A stretch of DNA of 64,000 nucleotides, taken from 40CM-2-70-7 sp035631315. Its GTDB lineage: Bacteria > Gemmatimonadota > Gemmatimonadetes > Gemmatimonadales > GWC2-71-9. Under the pieces are notes generated by a model. It made no database searches. It saw nothing but the letters and a program-made list of their open reading frames with translations, and was not told the origin of the DNA. Positions 45,215 to 53,089 of the stretch are shown here, in pieces (positions within the stretch are counted from its first letter, which is position 1; every line of letters begins with the position of its first letter). The position numbers and the translations under genes were made by a program. Where the stretch lies: assembly GCA_035631315.1 (NCBI GenBank), contig DASQIZ010000069.1, positions 1 to 64,000 of the forward strand, in the 5' to 3' direction.

Positions 45215-46245
45215 TGCTCCGCGACGGGTGCGGGCTTCAGCGTCTTGAGCAGATCGACGGCGTGGTACCCGTTCAGGTCCGCAATGTAGAGCGAGTCGCC
45301 GTAGTTCACGGTGGGCCACCGCTCTGGGTGATCGGGCACGAAGAGCGCCATCATCTCGCCCATCACGTCCCGCAGCGTGTCCCTGGTCGGATTCTCGTAT
45401 GTCGCAATCAGTCGATACGGATGCCCGGCATGGATTCTCAAGCCCCGGTCCCACAGCGCGAGGACATGGAACGGGAGCTCCTTGATCTCGCCCGAATCGC
45501 CGAGGACCGCATTGGTCTGCACCAGGACCTTGCCGGTCTCCGCATCTTCGAGCCGAACTCCCCGGCCATAGTCATGCAGGTGACCACCTGCGCCCAGGAG
45601 CCACCCTGAGAGCGGGAACGTAATGATCGCGGACTTCTCGTGGCGGCCGGGCGGCACATCGTAGGTGTTCGACTGACCGTAGTGCGCGTTCACGTCCAGG
45701 TTCACCGGGAACGTGGACAGTGGCTGTGGCAATTCGTTCGCCGGCAACCACAGGAGGTTGATCCGGAGATAGACGCCGTGCTGCGCGGTGGTCCCGCCGT
45801 TGTGCCACATGATGTACAGCGCGAGTCGCTGGCCCGGAGACAACGGCGTCCCGACCGACGCGGGAGCTACCACCGCCGCCGGCGTCAGCCCCGCCGCCGC
45901 CATCCGCTCGGCCACCGGATCGAAGAGCGTGCGGCGATCGAGGTTGATCAGGGTGAAGTGATGGAGCAGATCGCGCGGGAGCGGCTTGCCGTGCGCGTCG
46001 ATCACCTCCGACTCGAATCCACGGAACCAACCCTTCACGGGCCAGGCGAACGCCTGCGCCAAGGTGTCGGGCATCATCGCATCCATCGACATGCCTTCCA
46101 TCGGCGGCATCGGCTCCAGGTCGAACGGACCGGCGACGACCACCACACGGTGATGTTTCTCGTCGAGGGTCACGCCCGGCTTCGGCGCCTGCGCGGACGC
46201 CGTGGCGCCCGCGAGCAGCAGTCCGATGGTCAGGAGACGACGCAT
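45211..46245 (-). CDS. Secreted Met-rich protein, putative copper type II monooxygenase-like fold (paralogue 1)
   Basis: 344 residues with a signal peptide (RRLLTIGLLLAGATASAQA). Seen: a Met-rich run PMPPMEGMSMDAMMPD at about residues 45-60, a His pair LLHHFTLINLDRR, IMWHNGG, and HxH in GAGGHLHDYGRGVRLEDAET. In PHM/DBM-type enzymes one copper is held by a His pair plus a third His and the other by HxH plus Met. The match is my inference; I do not recognise the family by name (SURNod19-like is another option). Sits one base after its paralogue (46247-47296) and overlaps the B2-like gene. Confidence 0.6.
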   Translation of the reverse strand: MRRLLTIGLLLAGATASAQAPKPGVTLDEKHHRVVVVAGPFDLEPMPPMEGMSMDAMMPDTLAQAFAWPVKGWFRGFESEVIDAHGKPLPRDLLHHFTLINLDRRTLFDPVAERMAAAGLTPAAVVAPASVGTPLSPGQRLALYIMWHNGGTTAQHGVYLRINLLWLPANELPQPLSTFPVNLDVNAHYGQSNTYDVPPGRHEKSAIITFPLSGWLLGAGGHLHDYGRGVRLEDAETGKVLVQTNAVLGDSGEIKELPFHVLALWDRGLRIHAGHPYRLIATYENPTRDTLRDVMGEMMALFVPDHPERWPTVNYGDSLYIADLNGYHAVDLLKTLKPAPVAEH

Positions 46246-46246
46246 G

Positions 46247-47296
46247 CTAGCGACGGCTCCCTTGCATCGCGGCTCGGGAGGCCTGCGTCAGCGAGTCGGG
46301 CAACGTGGTGATGCCGTATGTCGCGAGGTCTGCCCAGAGATCTTTGCTCGCGTAGTCCATCTTCGGCCACTTCGAGAGGTCATCCGGCGCAAAGATCGCC
46401 ATGATCTCGCCCATGGCTTCCGACAACGTGTCCTTCGTGGTGTTGTCGTATGCGGCGGTCATCGTGTAGGGATGATCGGCCTCGATGTGCAATCCCTGCC
46501 CGGTCACCGCGAAGAGTTTCCGCGTCATCCCGAGCATCTGTCCGGCCGAGTCGAGTACCGGGCGCAGCTCGAAGAGCACCTTCCCCGTCACGGAGTCCTG
46601 GAGCTTAATGTAGGAGCCGTACTCGTGGAGGTGGCCACCGGCGCCGAGCATCCGTCCGGAAATCGGGAAGCGGAACGTGCGTGTGCGCTCGGTCCTGCCG
46701 GGGGGCACGGGATACATGTTGTCCGCACCCGGGAAGAGGTCCACATCCATCACCACGGGGAGTGCCGAGGTGGGGGGCGGTTGCATGTTCGCCGGCATAT
46801 AGAGAAGGGTGAGCTTGACGTACACCCCCTTCACGGTATCGGGGTGACTATTGAACCACATCATGTACACACCCATCCGGGTCCCGCGCGTGAGCGGAGC
46901 GCCGATCGACTTGGGCGCGACGATGTCTTCGTTCTGGTAACGTGCCGAGGCGAGACGTTCGGCGAAAGCGTCAAAGAGCGTGCGGCGGTCGAAGTTGAGA
47001 AGAGTGAAATGGTGGATCAGGTCGCGCGGCATGTCGCCGCCGGCGCCATTGATGGCCCTCACGTGGAAGCCGTAGAACCACCCCTGCTCCGGCCAGACGA
47101 AATACGACGCCATCTCGCCCATGTGGTCCATGGACATGTCCATCCCCATCATCTCCATCCGGTGCCCCATCGGCGGCAGCGTGTAGGGTCCGGCGGTGAT
47201 GGTGATGGTGTGGTGCTTCCGGTCGACGACGACTCCGGTCTTGATGGAGTCCGTCGCGGGAGCTAGGAGGGTCAGCGCAGCAAGTAGTGGCAGCAT
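46247..47296 (-). CDS. Secreted Met-rich protein, putative copper type II monooxygenase-like fold (paralogue 2)
   Basis: 349 residues; signal-like N-terminus (MLPLLAALTLLAPATDS). A full-length paralogue of the next gene: shared LIHHFTLLNFDRRTLFDAFA, VYMMWFN, GAGGHLHEYG, MGEIMAIF and YDNTTKDTLSEAMGE segments. Its Met/His-rich run near residues 45-65 (GHRMEMMGMDMSMDHMGEM) is even richer, a pattern typical of Cu(I) or Ag(I) binding. The two lie in tandem with one base between stop and start, indicating a duplication kept as a pair, perhaps as partners. Confidence 0.62.
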   Translation of the reverse strand: MLPLLAALTLLAPATDSIKTGVVVDRKHHTITITAGPYTLPPMGHRMEMMGMDMSMDHMGEMASYFVWPEQGWFYGFHVRAINGAGGDMPRDLIHHFTLLNFDRRTLFDAFAERLASARYQNEDIVAPKSIGAPLTRGTRMGVYMMWFNSHPDTVKGVYVKLTLLYMPANMQPPPTSALPVVMDVDLFPGADNMYPVPPGRTERTRTFRFPISGRMLGAGGHLHEYGSYIKLQDSVTGKVLFELRPVLDSAGQMLGMTRKLFAVTGQGLHIEADHPYTMTAAYDNTTKDTLSEAMGEIMAIFAPDDLSKWPKMDYASKDLWADLATYGITTLPDSLTQASRAAMQGSRR

Positions 47297-47380
47297 GTCA
47301 GCCTAACGCGTTGGTCGGGAGTCGGGTTCCAGGCACGAAAATACAACGGAAGGGTGTTTCCCTGCAGTCCCAAGCACAGA

Positions 47381-47406
47381 GGCCCGGAAGCTTTCGCTCC
47401 CGGGCC
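47381..47406 (-). terminator. Strong hairpin with GAAA loop after the duplicated-domain lipoprotein
   Basis: On the minus strand GGCCCGGGAGC and GCTTCCGGGCC form an 11-base stem (one G-T pair) closed by a GAAA tetraloop, 20 bases past the stop at 47426. There is no T-tract, so termination would depend on Rho or on the stem alone; it may instead protect the mRNA end. Confidence 0.5.
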
Positions 47407-47425
47407 CTTACGATCTAAGAGGACT

Positions 47426-48247
47426 TCAGGTCGTCTGGCTCAGCTGCACGCAGCGGCCCAGGAGTACGGGATCGCCAAAGGCGGTGCCATTACCGTCCGT
47501 GAAGGCTGCGAAGATCCATGGGTTTCCCCCCACCCCCCCGAGGACCGGTTGCTTCGGGAACGAGAAGTCCATGCCCGCCGGAAGAATCGTCATGGTCTGA
47601 CTCCGCACCGCGGAATGCGTCAGCTTCACGTTGTTGCTGAAGATCATCTGCATGCCCAGCCCTTCGAACGCCATGTCGGCATCCATGCTGATGAAGGGAC
47701 CGGGATTGTTGTTGCACTCGGAGACCGCGAAGTCCGCGGAGACGTCGGCGCGCGGGTCTTGCGCGGAGGCAAAGTCGAGGCGCGAGCCCTGCACGCAGCG
47801 CCCCACAAAGATCGCGTCGCTTGCCGGCGCGCCGCTCGCGTCGATGAACTGCACCCAGATAAAGGGGTTGCCACCCACGCCGCCGAGCACCGGCTGCTTT
47901 GGGATGACGATGTCCGTGCCCGCCGGCTGCAGAACGGTCTCGACATCCTTGTCCACCGTATACGTGTGGGTGTCCTTCAGATTGTTGCTGAAGAGCATGT
48001 CGACGCCGAACCCCGCCAACGCTGCGGTGCCGGAGAGCGTGATCTGCGGGCCGGGACTGTTGCTGCAGCCATCGATCGTGAGCGCGAAGTTCACGGGGAC
48101 GGCAACTCCAGTGAGGCTGACATGCGGCAAGGACGACACGTTGCTCAGCGTAGACGTGCGGCTGGGGGCGGTTGGCAGGGCCGAATGCGGATTTTCACAC
48201 GCGGCCAGCAGCAACACCCCAACTCCGAGATACAGGGTCCTCAACAT
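47426..48247 (-). CDS. Lipoprotein with two tandem copies of an unknown domain
   Basis: 273 residues from the ATG at 48245-48247, with GGGAGG upstream. Seen: lipoprotein signal LGVGVLLLAACENP with the lipid-anchored Cys. The mature part is an internal duplication of about 100 residues: each copy has a Cys-x3/4-Asn-x-PGP start (CSNSPGPQI; CNNNPGPFI), a FSNN segment, PAG-D, the shared PKQPVLGGVGGNPFIW/WIF core and an ending VGRCVQ/LGRCVQ. No family recognised. Probably a surface or periplasmic binding protein (inference). Confidence 0.7.
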   Translation of the reverse strand: MLRTLYLGVGVLLLAACENPHSALPTAPSRTSTLSNVSSLPHVSLTGVAVPVNFALTIDGCSNSPGPQITLSGTAALAGFGVDMLFSNNLKDTHTYTVDKDVETVLQPAGTDIVIPKQPVLGGVGGNPFIWVQFIDASGAPASDAIFVGRCVQGSRLDFASAQDPRADVSADFAVSECNNNPGPFISMDADMAFEGLGMQMIFSNNVKLTHSAVRSQTMTILPAGMDFSFPKQPVLGGVGGNPWIFAAFTDGNGTAFGDPVLLGRCVQLSQTT

Positions 48248-48311
48248 TGGTTCCTCCCAAGTGGTGTGGTCCGTCACGGGACGCACCGCCGTGGGGGGCA
48301 ATCGGCATGCC

Positions 48312-48340
48312 TAGGGAAATACCTCCGAGTATTCCGCCTA
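48312..48340. promoter_or_regulatory. Imperfect palindrome upstream of the duplicated-domain lipoprotein
   Basis: TAGG...ATAC (48312-48322) faces GTAT...CCTA (48329-48340), imperfect by one base of spacing, about 65 bases upstream of the lipoprotein ATG. The placement suits an operator near the promoter. The regulator is unknown. Confidence 0.3.
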
Positions 48341-48433
48341 ACGCGCCGACGCATCGCGCGCACGCCACGGGGCAGCGCGGCAGCAGACGCGCTGCGGCGT
48401 TCTCAGAGAAATGGGTCAGACGTCCGAGTGGGG

Positions 48434-48493
48434 TGCCCGAGGAGAGAGTCGAACTCTCACGGCGTTGCCCCTCCTCCGCGAATGCCATTCCGG
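48434..48493 (-). pseudogene. Decayed tRNA-Leu copy lacking the anticodon arm
   Basis: 48434-48471 matches the 3' end of the intact tRNA-Leu at 49527 onwards in 37 of 38 bases (acceptor 3' strand, T arm and variable arm). A few bases later TGCCATTCCG repeats part of the D-arm region. The anticodon arm and the 5' acceptor strand are missing, so it cannot fold as tRNA. Same orientation as the intact gene, 1.1 kb away. Its D-arm remnant is used as coding sequence for the end of the lipoprotein at 48457-49473. Confidence 0.75.
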
Positions 48494-49473
48494 CGGCGCG
48501 TGGCGGGGGGCGCGAAGTTAGGCCGCTTGGGAGGACAGGTTGTGATGGGGACGGAGCCCGACCCGGCACAGAACACGCCTTTCAGGCCGTCTGCAAACAT
48601 ACCGGTGAGGGTACTGAGGTAGAAGGACGCGCCCGCCCCGATCGTGCTGCATAGTGTTCCACCGTTGAGCGACACATCGGCCGACTCGAGATCGGTCAGA
48701 GTGACGTTGGTGACGTAGACCTCGTCCACACCCTGCCCCGTGTTCTCCAGGCGCCCGAAATCCAGGTGCGCCGTCAACCCGACGGTGGGGATGGACCCGG
48801 CCGCGGTATTCACCGCGAGGCCGCACTGGATGCCCGCGGCTTCGAGCGGGATATCCACGGTGGTCGACACGGCCAGGCGGGCCGTGATGTCGACCTGGAG
48901 CGCGACAGGATTCCCCGCCACCGCCAGGCTCTCTCGGACCACGGTCACCGCGACCGGAGACCCGGGAACGCCGCCGGAGCAATTGACGGTGATGGTTCCG
49001 CCGCAATTTGCCGCGACGGTGAACGCCGATCCGGTGAGAAACTCGCCCACGGCGTACGCGGTGACGGAGTCCGCCGACAGCGGGCGCGCGTAAGCGAAGG
49101 CCTTGAACGTCGTGCTCTCCGCTCGGACCGCCAGAACCGCCACCGCCCGCTGGAGGCCCACCGTGTCCCCCATGGTCCAGAGGGTCGTCGCTCGACCCAG
49201 CGAGTCGGTGGAAGCCGATGGGGTGCCGACGCTCCCGCCCCCCGACAGTACGGCAAAGGACACCGGGACATTCGGCACGCCGTGGCCGCTCGAGTCCATC
49301 ACCACGGCCACGAGCGGCTTCGCCAGTGACGCAGCCCAGTAACCGGTCTGCGTGTCCCCTGCCGCCGTGACGACGGCGACGGGCACGTGCGACGTGTTGG
49401 AGGGACCGGTGGCGGTCGAGGAGCACCCACCGAGGACGAACCCGACGAGAGTGGCAGTGAGTTTGGCGCGCAT
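48457..49473 (-). CDS. Lipoprotein with bacterial Ig-like domain
   Basis: 338 residues. Seen: lipoprotein signal RAKLTATLVGFVLGGCSSTA and a Big-1-like Ig domain at about 30-130 (VMDSSGHGVPNVPVSFAVLS and a DSLGRATTLWTMGDTVG strand pair). The rest is beta-rich with several Cys and no family I recognise. The last dozen residues (ATRRRNGIRGGGATP) are encoded by the decayed tRNA-Leu, so the original C-terminus was probably replaced. It is likely anchored outside the cytoplasm. Confidence 0.7.
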   Translation of the reverse strand: MRAKLTATLVGFVLGGCSSTATGPSNTSHVPVAVVTAAGDTQTGYWAASLAKPLVAVVMDSSGHGVPNVPVSFAVLSGGGSVGTPSASTDSLGRATTLWTMGDTVGLQRAVAVLAVRAESTTFKAFAYARPLSADSVTAYAVGEFLTGSAFTVAANCGGTITVNCSGGVPGSPVAVTVVRESLAVAGNPVALQVDITARLAVSTTVDIPLEAAGIQCGLAVNTAAGSIPTVGLTAHLDFGRLENTGQGVDEVYVTNVTLTDLESADVSLNGGTLCSTIGAGASFYLSTLTGMFADGLKGVFCAGSGSVPITTCPPKRPNFAPPATRRRNGIRGGGATP

Positions 49474-49526
49474 GTCGGGCAGGATGGAGACGACCCGTCA
49501 CCTGCGCGTCACTGGAGGTCGCTGGA

Positions 49527-49609
49527 TGCCCGAGGAGAGAGTCGAACTCTCACGGGGTTGCCCCCGGGGGATTTTGAGTCCCCTGCGTCTGCCATTCCGC
49601 CACTCGGGC
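49527..49609 (-). tRNA. tRNA-Leu (anticodon CAA)
   Basis: 83 bases, minus strand. Acceptor GCCCGAG (49603-49609 complement) pairs with CTCGGGC (49528-49534 complement), discriminator A at 49527. Anticodon stem GGGGA/TCCCC encloses a loop CTCAAAA giving anticodon CAA (reads UUG). A long variable arm follows, as in class II leucine tRNAs, and the T arm GAGAGTTCGACTCTC is intact. CCA is not encoded. A truncated copy lies at 48434. Confidence 0.92.
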
Positions 49610-49715
49610 GACTGAACTGCGAAACGACAACTTAGCTACCTCCCGCCCCATGCTCTAGACCGGCGGGTGGACCTACCGACTAAGTTCGATAACAGTGGAA
49701 CGCAGAGCAGATGGC

Positions 49716-50126
49716 ATGACCGGGGCGCGGTGGCTCAGAAGTGGACCCCCGTTCCCCGAGGCCGAGTTGATGATCGTGGCAACGTATCGTCGTGGCATTT
49801 CGTCCGACGTCTACATCTCCACGCTCGACCCGATTCTCGCCCCGCGCCTCGGCGGCGCCCTGGTGCGGTCCGCGGTGCACCTCTACACCCCGGAGCCCGT
49901 CCCTTTCCCCTCCCCAGCCCAGATGCGGGTCGGGGGATGGGACTGGTCTTTCGTTCCCGTGGTGCTGGAAGCGAAGCAAGTCGCCGTGGCCGCGCGACAC
50001 GCCGACCAGGGATTCGAGTTCTTGAAGATTTATTCGCCCACCCGACTGGTGGAAGGGCTGGGATTGACCGAGGGGTGCCTGGTGAACGTCGAGTTCCTCT
50101 CGGGGGTCCATCTCGACATGCCCTAG
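49716..50126 (+). CDS. Hypothetical protein
   Basis: 136 residues from the ATG at 49716. Earlier GTG at 49695 and a later ATG at 49770 (with GAGG eight bases before) are equally possible. I do not recognise a family. Seen: no signal or membrane helix; segments IVATYRRGISSDVYIST, LGGALVRSAVHLYTPEPVP and FLKIYSPTRLVEGLGLTEGC suggest a beta-rich small domain. Its stop shares CTAG with the converging kinase stop. No other open reading frame explains this stretch. Confidence 0.55.
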   Translation: MTGARWLRSGPPFPEAELMIVATYRRGISSDVYISTLDPILAPRLGGALVRSAVHLYTPEPVPFPSPAQMRVGGWDWSFVPVVLEAKQVAVAARHADQGFEFLKIYSPTRLVEGLGLTEGCLVNVEFLSGVHLDMP

Positions 50127-52033
50127 GTGAGCAGGTCCTCGATCCCGGCCGTGCGCAGGAGCCGTGCGTAACGCGGATCGCGGGCCAATCCATGGTGGTC
50201 GTACGGAAGGTCGTTCAACACGCGGCGCAGCCGCCCTGGCCGCCGGTGATAGGCCCGTTCCACCCAATCCATGGCCTGCGTCCATTCCCCAAGCTCCGCG
50301 AGCACGATGAGGATCTTGTCGGCCAACTGGCGCGTGCTGCTGCGGTCCTCGAAGGCATCTTCCTGCTGCGCGCGAGCCTGAAGCTCCGCGAGCTCCCGCC
50401 GCAAGTCACGATCGCGCGCCTCGATCCAGCCGAACTCGGTCGCGTCAGCGGTCACCTGGGCGATCCGCTCTTTCGCGCCACGCACTCCCAGCAGCATCCG
50501 GCGCGCGTCCAGCGCGTCGTCGTGACGGCCGGCGCGATGACAGCTCATCTCGAGACGCTCCAGAGCGGCGTCGTACCGCGGCAGCAGCCGGAGGGCCTGA
50601 CGCAGCGGACCGATCGCCTCGTCGTAGCGGCCCATCGCCATGAGTACGTCGGCCAGACCGACGTGCATGAACGGCGCCTTCGGAGCGAGGTGCGTCGCCT
50701 CCCGCATGTGTTCCAGAGCTTCGGGCAGGCGTCCCGCGATCCGGAGCCAAGCACCGTAGAGGCGATGTCCCTCGGCCAGGTCGGGGGCCAGCTCGACACC
50801 CCGCGCGAGCTCGGTGCCGGCCATCTCGAAATCGTCTTCCCAATACAGGAACATCGTCCCGAGAGCCACGTGCAAGTCGCCGAGGGAGTCGTCGACCGCG
50901 AGCGCGCGCAGCCTGAGCTCACGGACCTTCGGCTTCATCTCCTCCGGATCGCTGAACCCCCTGACGCCAAGGAGGAGCAGAATGTCGGCGAGTGCGACCA
51001 ACGCCGCGGCGCTGCCCGGTGCCAACGCCACCGCCTTCTCCCCGTACACCCGCGCCATCAACAGTTTGTCCTGGGCGCCCTCCCCACCCTGCATCCCGTT
51101 GCGGAATAACTCGCGCACCTTCGCCGTCAGCTCGCGGACCTCGGGTGGGTCCCCCGGCTTCTCGGGGGCCGGGCGCTTCACGGGCGCCGAAGGACGACGC
51201 GGACCCGGCGCATCGAGGGGACGCAGGGCGTCCAGCACAGCCGCCGCATCCTTGGGACGCTGATCGCGATCCTTGGCGAGGAGTTGCTCCACGAGGGCCG
51301 CGAGCCCGGCATCGACGTCGGCGCGAGTGTCCCGCAGCGGTGGGACGTCGTCGGTGAGGTGCGCCGCGAGCGTGGCCATGGCGGTCGGACGCACGAACGG
51401 CGGCTGCCCGGCGAGCAGCTCGTACGCCACGCATCCGAGGCTATACAGATCGGCGCGTCCATCGACCGCCTGGTCACCGGACGCCTGCTCGGGGCTCATG
51501 TAGAAGACGGTGCCGACGATCGTGCCCGTGGCGGTGAGCGGTGTATCGGCGAGAGCGACCCGCTCCTGCGTCGCGATCCCGAAATCCGCGAGCAGCGCGC
51601 GTCCACCGTACCAGAAAATGTTTTCAGGCTTCACATCGCGGTGGACGACACCCATCCCGTGCGCATAGGCCAGGGCTTCCGCGGTATCGGCCAGGATTCG
51701 GGTGACGACGCGGGGTTCGAGGGCCTTCTTCCCTTCGAGCTGCGCACGCAGCGTAGCGCCGTCGATAAACGGCATCACGTAATACAGCCAACCGTCCGAC
51801 TCGCCGGAGTCGAAGAGCGGCACGATGTTCGGATGGACGAGCTGCGCGGTGAGGCGGATCTCGCGCAGGAAGCGCTCGGCACCGAGCGCCTTCGAGAGAT
51901 CGGGCGTAAGCACCTTGATGGCCACGTCCCGCTCGAGCGCGTTGTCCCGCGCCAGCAGCACCGTGCCCATCCCGCCGCGCCCCAGCTCCCGCGACACCGT
52001 GAATCGGCTGGGAAGGACCGGGCGGAGCGTCAC
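50123..52033 (-). CDS. Serine/threonine protein kinase with C-terminal helical repeats
   Basis: 636 residues, GTG start overlapping the DinB stop. Seen: eukaryotic-type kinase domain (1-270) with GRGGMGTV loop, VAIKVL (ATP Lys), HRDVKPENI catalytic loop, ADFGIA metal motif, SPEQASG and DLYSLGCVAYELL; then a Pro-rich linker and a TPR-like helical region from about 320 onwards (LAEGHRLYGAWLRIAGRLPEALEHM, YDEAIGPLRQALRLLPRYDAA). No membrane helix, so cytoplasmic. Substrates are unknown. Confidence 0.9.
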   Translation of the reverse strand: MTLRPVLPSRFTVSRELGRGGMGTVLLARDNALERDVAIKVLTPDLSKALGAERFLREIRLTAQLVHPNIVPLFDSGESDGWLYYVMPFIDGATLRAQLEGKKALEPRVVTRILADTAEALAYAHGMGVVHRDVKPENIFWYGGRALLADFGIATQERVALADTPLTATGTIVGTVFYMSPEQASGDQAVDGRADLYSLGCVAYELLAGQPPFVRPTAMATLAAHLTDDVPPLRDTRADVDAGLAALVEQLLAKDRDQRPKDAAAVLDALRPLDAPGPRRPSAPVKRPAPEKPGDPPEVRELTAKVRELFRNGMQGGEGAQDKLLMARVYGEKAVALAPGSAAALVALADILLLLGVRGFSDPEEMKPKVRELRLRALAVDDSLGDLHVALGTMFLYWEDDFEMAGTELARGVELAPDLAEGHRLYGAWLRIAGRLPEALEHMREATHLAPKAPFMHVGLADVLMAMGRYDEAIGPLRQALRLLPRYDAALERLEMSCHRAGRHDDALDARRMLLGVRGAKERIAQVTADATEFGWIEARDRDLRRELAELQARAQQEDAFEDRSSTRQLADKILIVLAELGEWTQAMDWVERAYHRRPGRLRRVLNDLPYDHHGLARDPRYARLLRTAGIEDLLT

Positions 52034-52515
52034 CCCTTTTTCAAAGCGGCCTTGATCCGCGCCAGATGATGGAAGCTGTGCCGCATCGCGTGGTCTTCGA
52101 TGAAGAACTGCGCCGTGACCGGCGCGCCACCGTAGAGGGACACCGGCGCGGCACGGTCCAGCTGCGCATCAGTGAGCTCGCGAATCGCCCTCGCGGCGGC
52201 TCCCGAATTCTTGCCGAGAAGCTCCAGGGCCTCCACCTTGGACGTCGTTCCATGGTCGTGCGCGTGCTTCGCGTTCATCTGCGCGACGACACCCCAGCTG
52301 AGATCGTCGATGGATTTCCCCATCGCGAGCGCCTGCGCGAGCTGGACCTCGGCAGGATACATGCTCGCAACGTGATGGATCATCACGCCCACCGCGCGCC
52401 CATCGGGCGCCACCGTGGCCCGCCACTCGGCGTCCGACAAACCGTTGGCGAACTTGGTGAGGGCAGATGCTCCCTGCTCGAGACGCTCGGCGAGGGCGTC
52501 GGCTCGGGCGCTCAT
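52030..52515 (-). CDS. DinB family protein
   Basis: 161 residues, four-helix-bundle family. Likely metal ligands seen: MIHHVAS near residue 45, HAHDHG near 85-90 and HAMRHSFHHLARIKAAL at the C-terminus. DinB-like proteins include thiol transferases (bacillithiol/mycothiol-dependent) and uncharacterised DNA-damage-linked members; the substrate is not readable here. Start ATG at 52513-52515; upstream lie a -10-like TATATT and an inverted repeat. Overlaps the kinase by GTGA. Confidence 0.82.
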   Translation of the reverse strand: MSARADALAERLEQGASALTKFANGLSDAEWRATVAPDGRAVGVMIHHVASMYPAEVQLAQALAMGKSIDDLSWGVVAQMNAKHAHDHGTTSKVEALELLGKNSGAAARAIRELTDAQLDRAAPVSLYGGAPVTAQFFIEDHAMRHSFHHLARIKAALKKG

Positions 52516-52551
52516 GGGTCACGTCCTGGGATTGGGGTGACCCGGAATATA
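52516..52551 (-). promoter_or_regulatory. Promoter region with inverted repeat upstream of dinB-like gene
   Basis: GGGTCAC (52516-52522) and GTGACCC (52537-52543) form a perfect 7-base inverted repeat with a 14-base spacer right before the ATG. On the minus strand TATATT (52546-52551) is a likely -10. A further GTCAC at 52552-52556 repeats one arm. Suggests a repressor site overlapping the transcript start. Confidence 0.4.
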
Positions 52552-52576
52552 GTCACAAACTGGGACGACGTTTCAG

Positions 52577-53080
52577 CTAGACAGCGGGCCCGACTCTCTC
52601 CCGCAGCACCTCGCCCAGGGCCGTCGCATCAGGCATGAACCGTTTCGGTACGACGTGATAGGTCCCGTCGGGCGCGTAGATCAGGTAGAGCAGCTCTCCT
52701 TGCGTCCATCGTTTGACATCTTCCCACCGTTGCGACGGGGGCGCGTACGCCGACGTGCGCACGCCGAAGTCGGACACTTCCACCGTGTATGGACGCTGGA
52801 TGTTGGGATCGTGCTTGAAGGCGCGTCGAGTTCGTATCCAGAGCCAGATTCGATCAACGACGACGTAGCCGTTCATCAAGAACACCAGGAAGAATGGCCC
52901 GACCCACACGTCGGCCGGCAGGAAAATGACGGAGTAGATGGCGAGGAAATGGACTACGAGCAGCGTCACCCACAAGGCCGACGCGTGACGGCCGACCCAC
53001 GTGGTTCTCGAACGGTTCAGGCGCCGGGCCTGAGCGATGTCTTCGGGAGTGAGTTGAACGGTGACGGTGATGGAGTCCAT
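52577..53080 (-). CDS. YcxB family membrane protein
   Basis: 167 residues. Seen: LTPEDIAQARRLNRSR N-terminus, two hydrophobic helices (ALWVTLLVVHFLAIYSVIF and GPFFLVFLMNGYVVVDRI), a basic patch, then the YcxB-like C-domain YTVEVSDFGVRTSAYAPPS and WEDVKRW. The family's function is unknown. Inner membrane, C-terminus probably cytoplasmic. Confidence 0.78.
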   Translation of the reverse strand: MDSITVTVQLTPEDIAQARRLNRSRTTWVGRHASALWVTLLVVHFLAIYSVIFLPADVWVGPFFLVFLMNGYVVVDRIWLWIRTRRAFKHDPNIQRPYTVEVSDFGVRTSAYAPPSQRWEDVKRWTQGELLYLIYAPDGTYHVVPKRFMPDATALGEVLRERVGPAV

Positions 53081-53089
53081 CGGCGGTGC

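Noticed and set aside
48434..48493. Second functional tRNA-Leu
   Set aside because: The anticodon arm and the 5' acceptor strand are missing.
48434..49609. Small integrated prophage or genomic island between the tRNA copies
   Set aside because: Only a lipoprotein gene lies between; no integrase, and the fragment includes D-arm bases, so integration is not shown.
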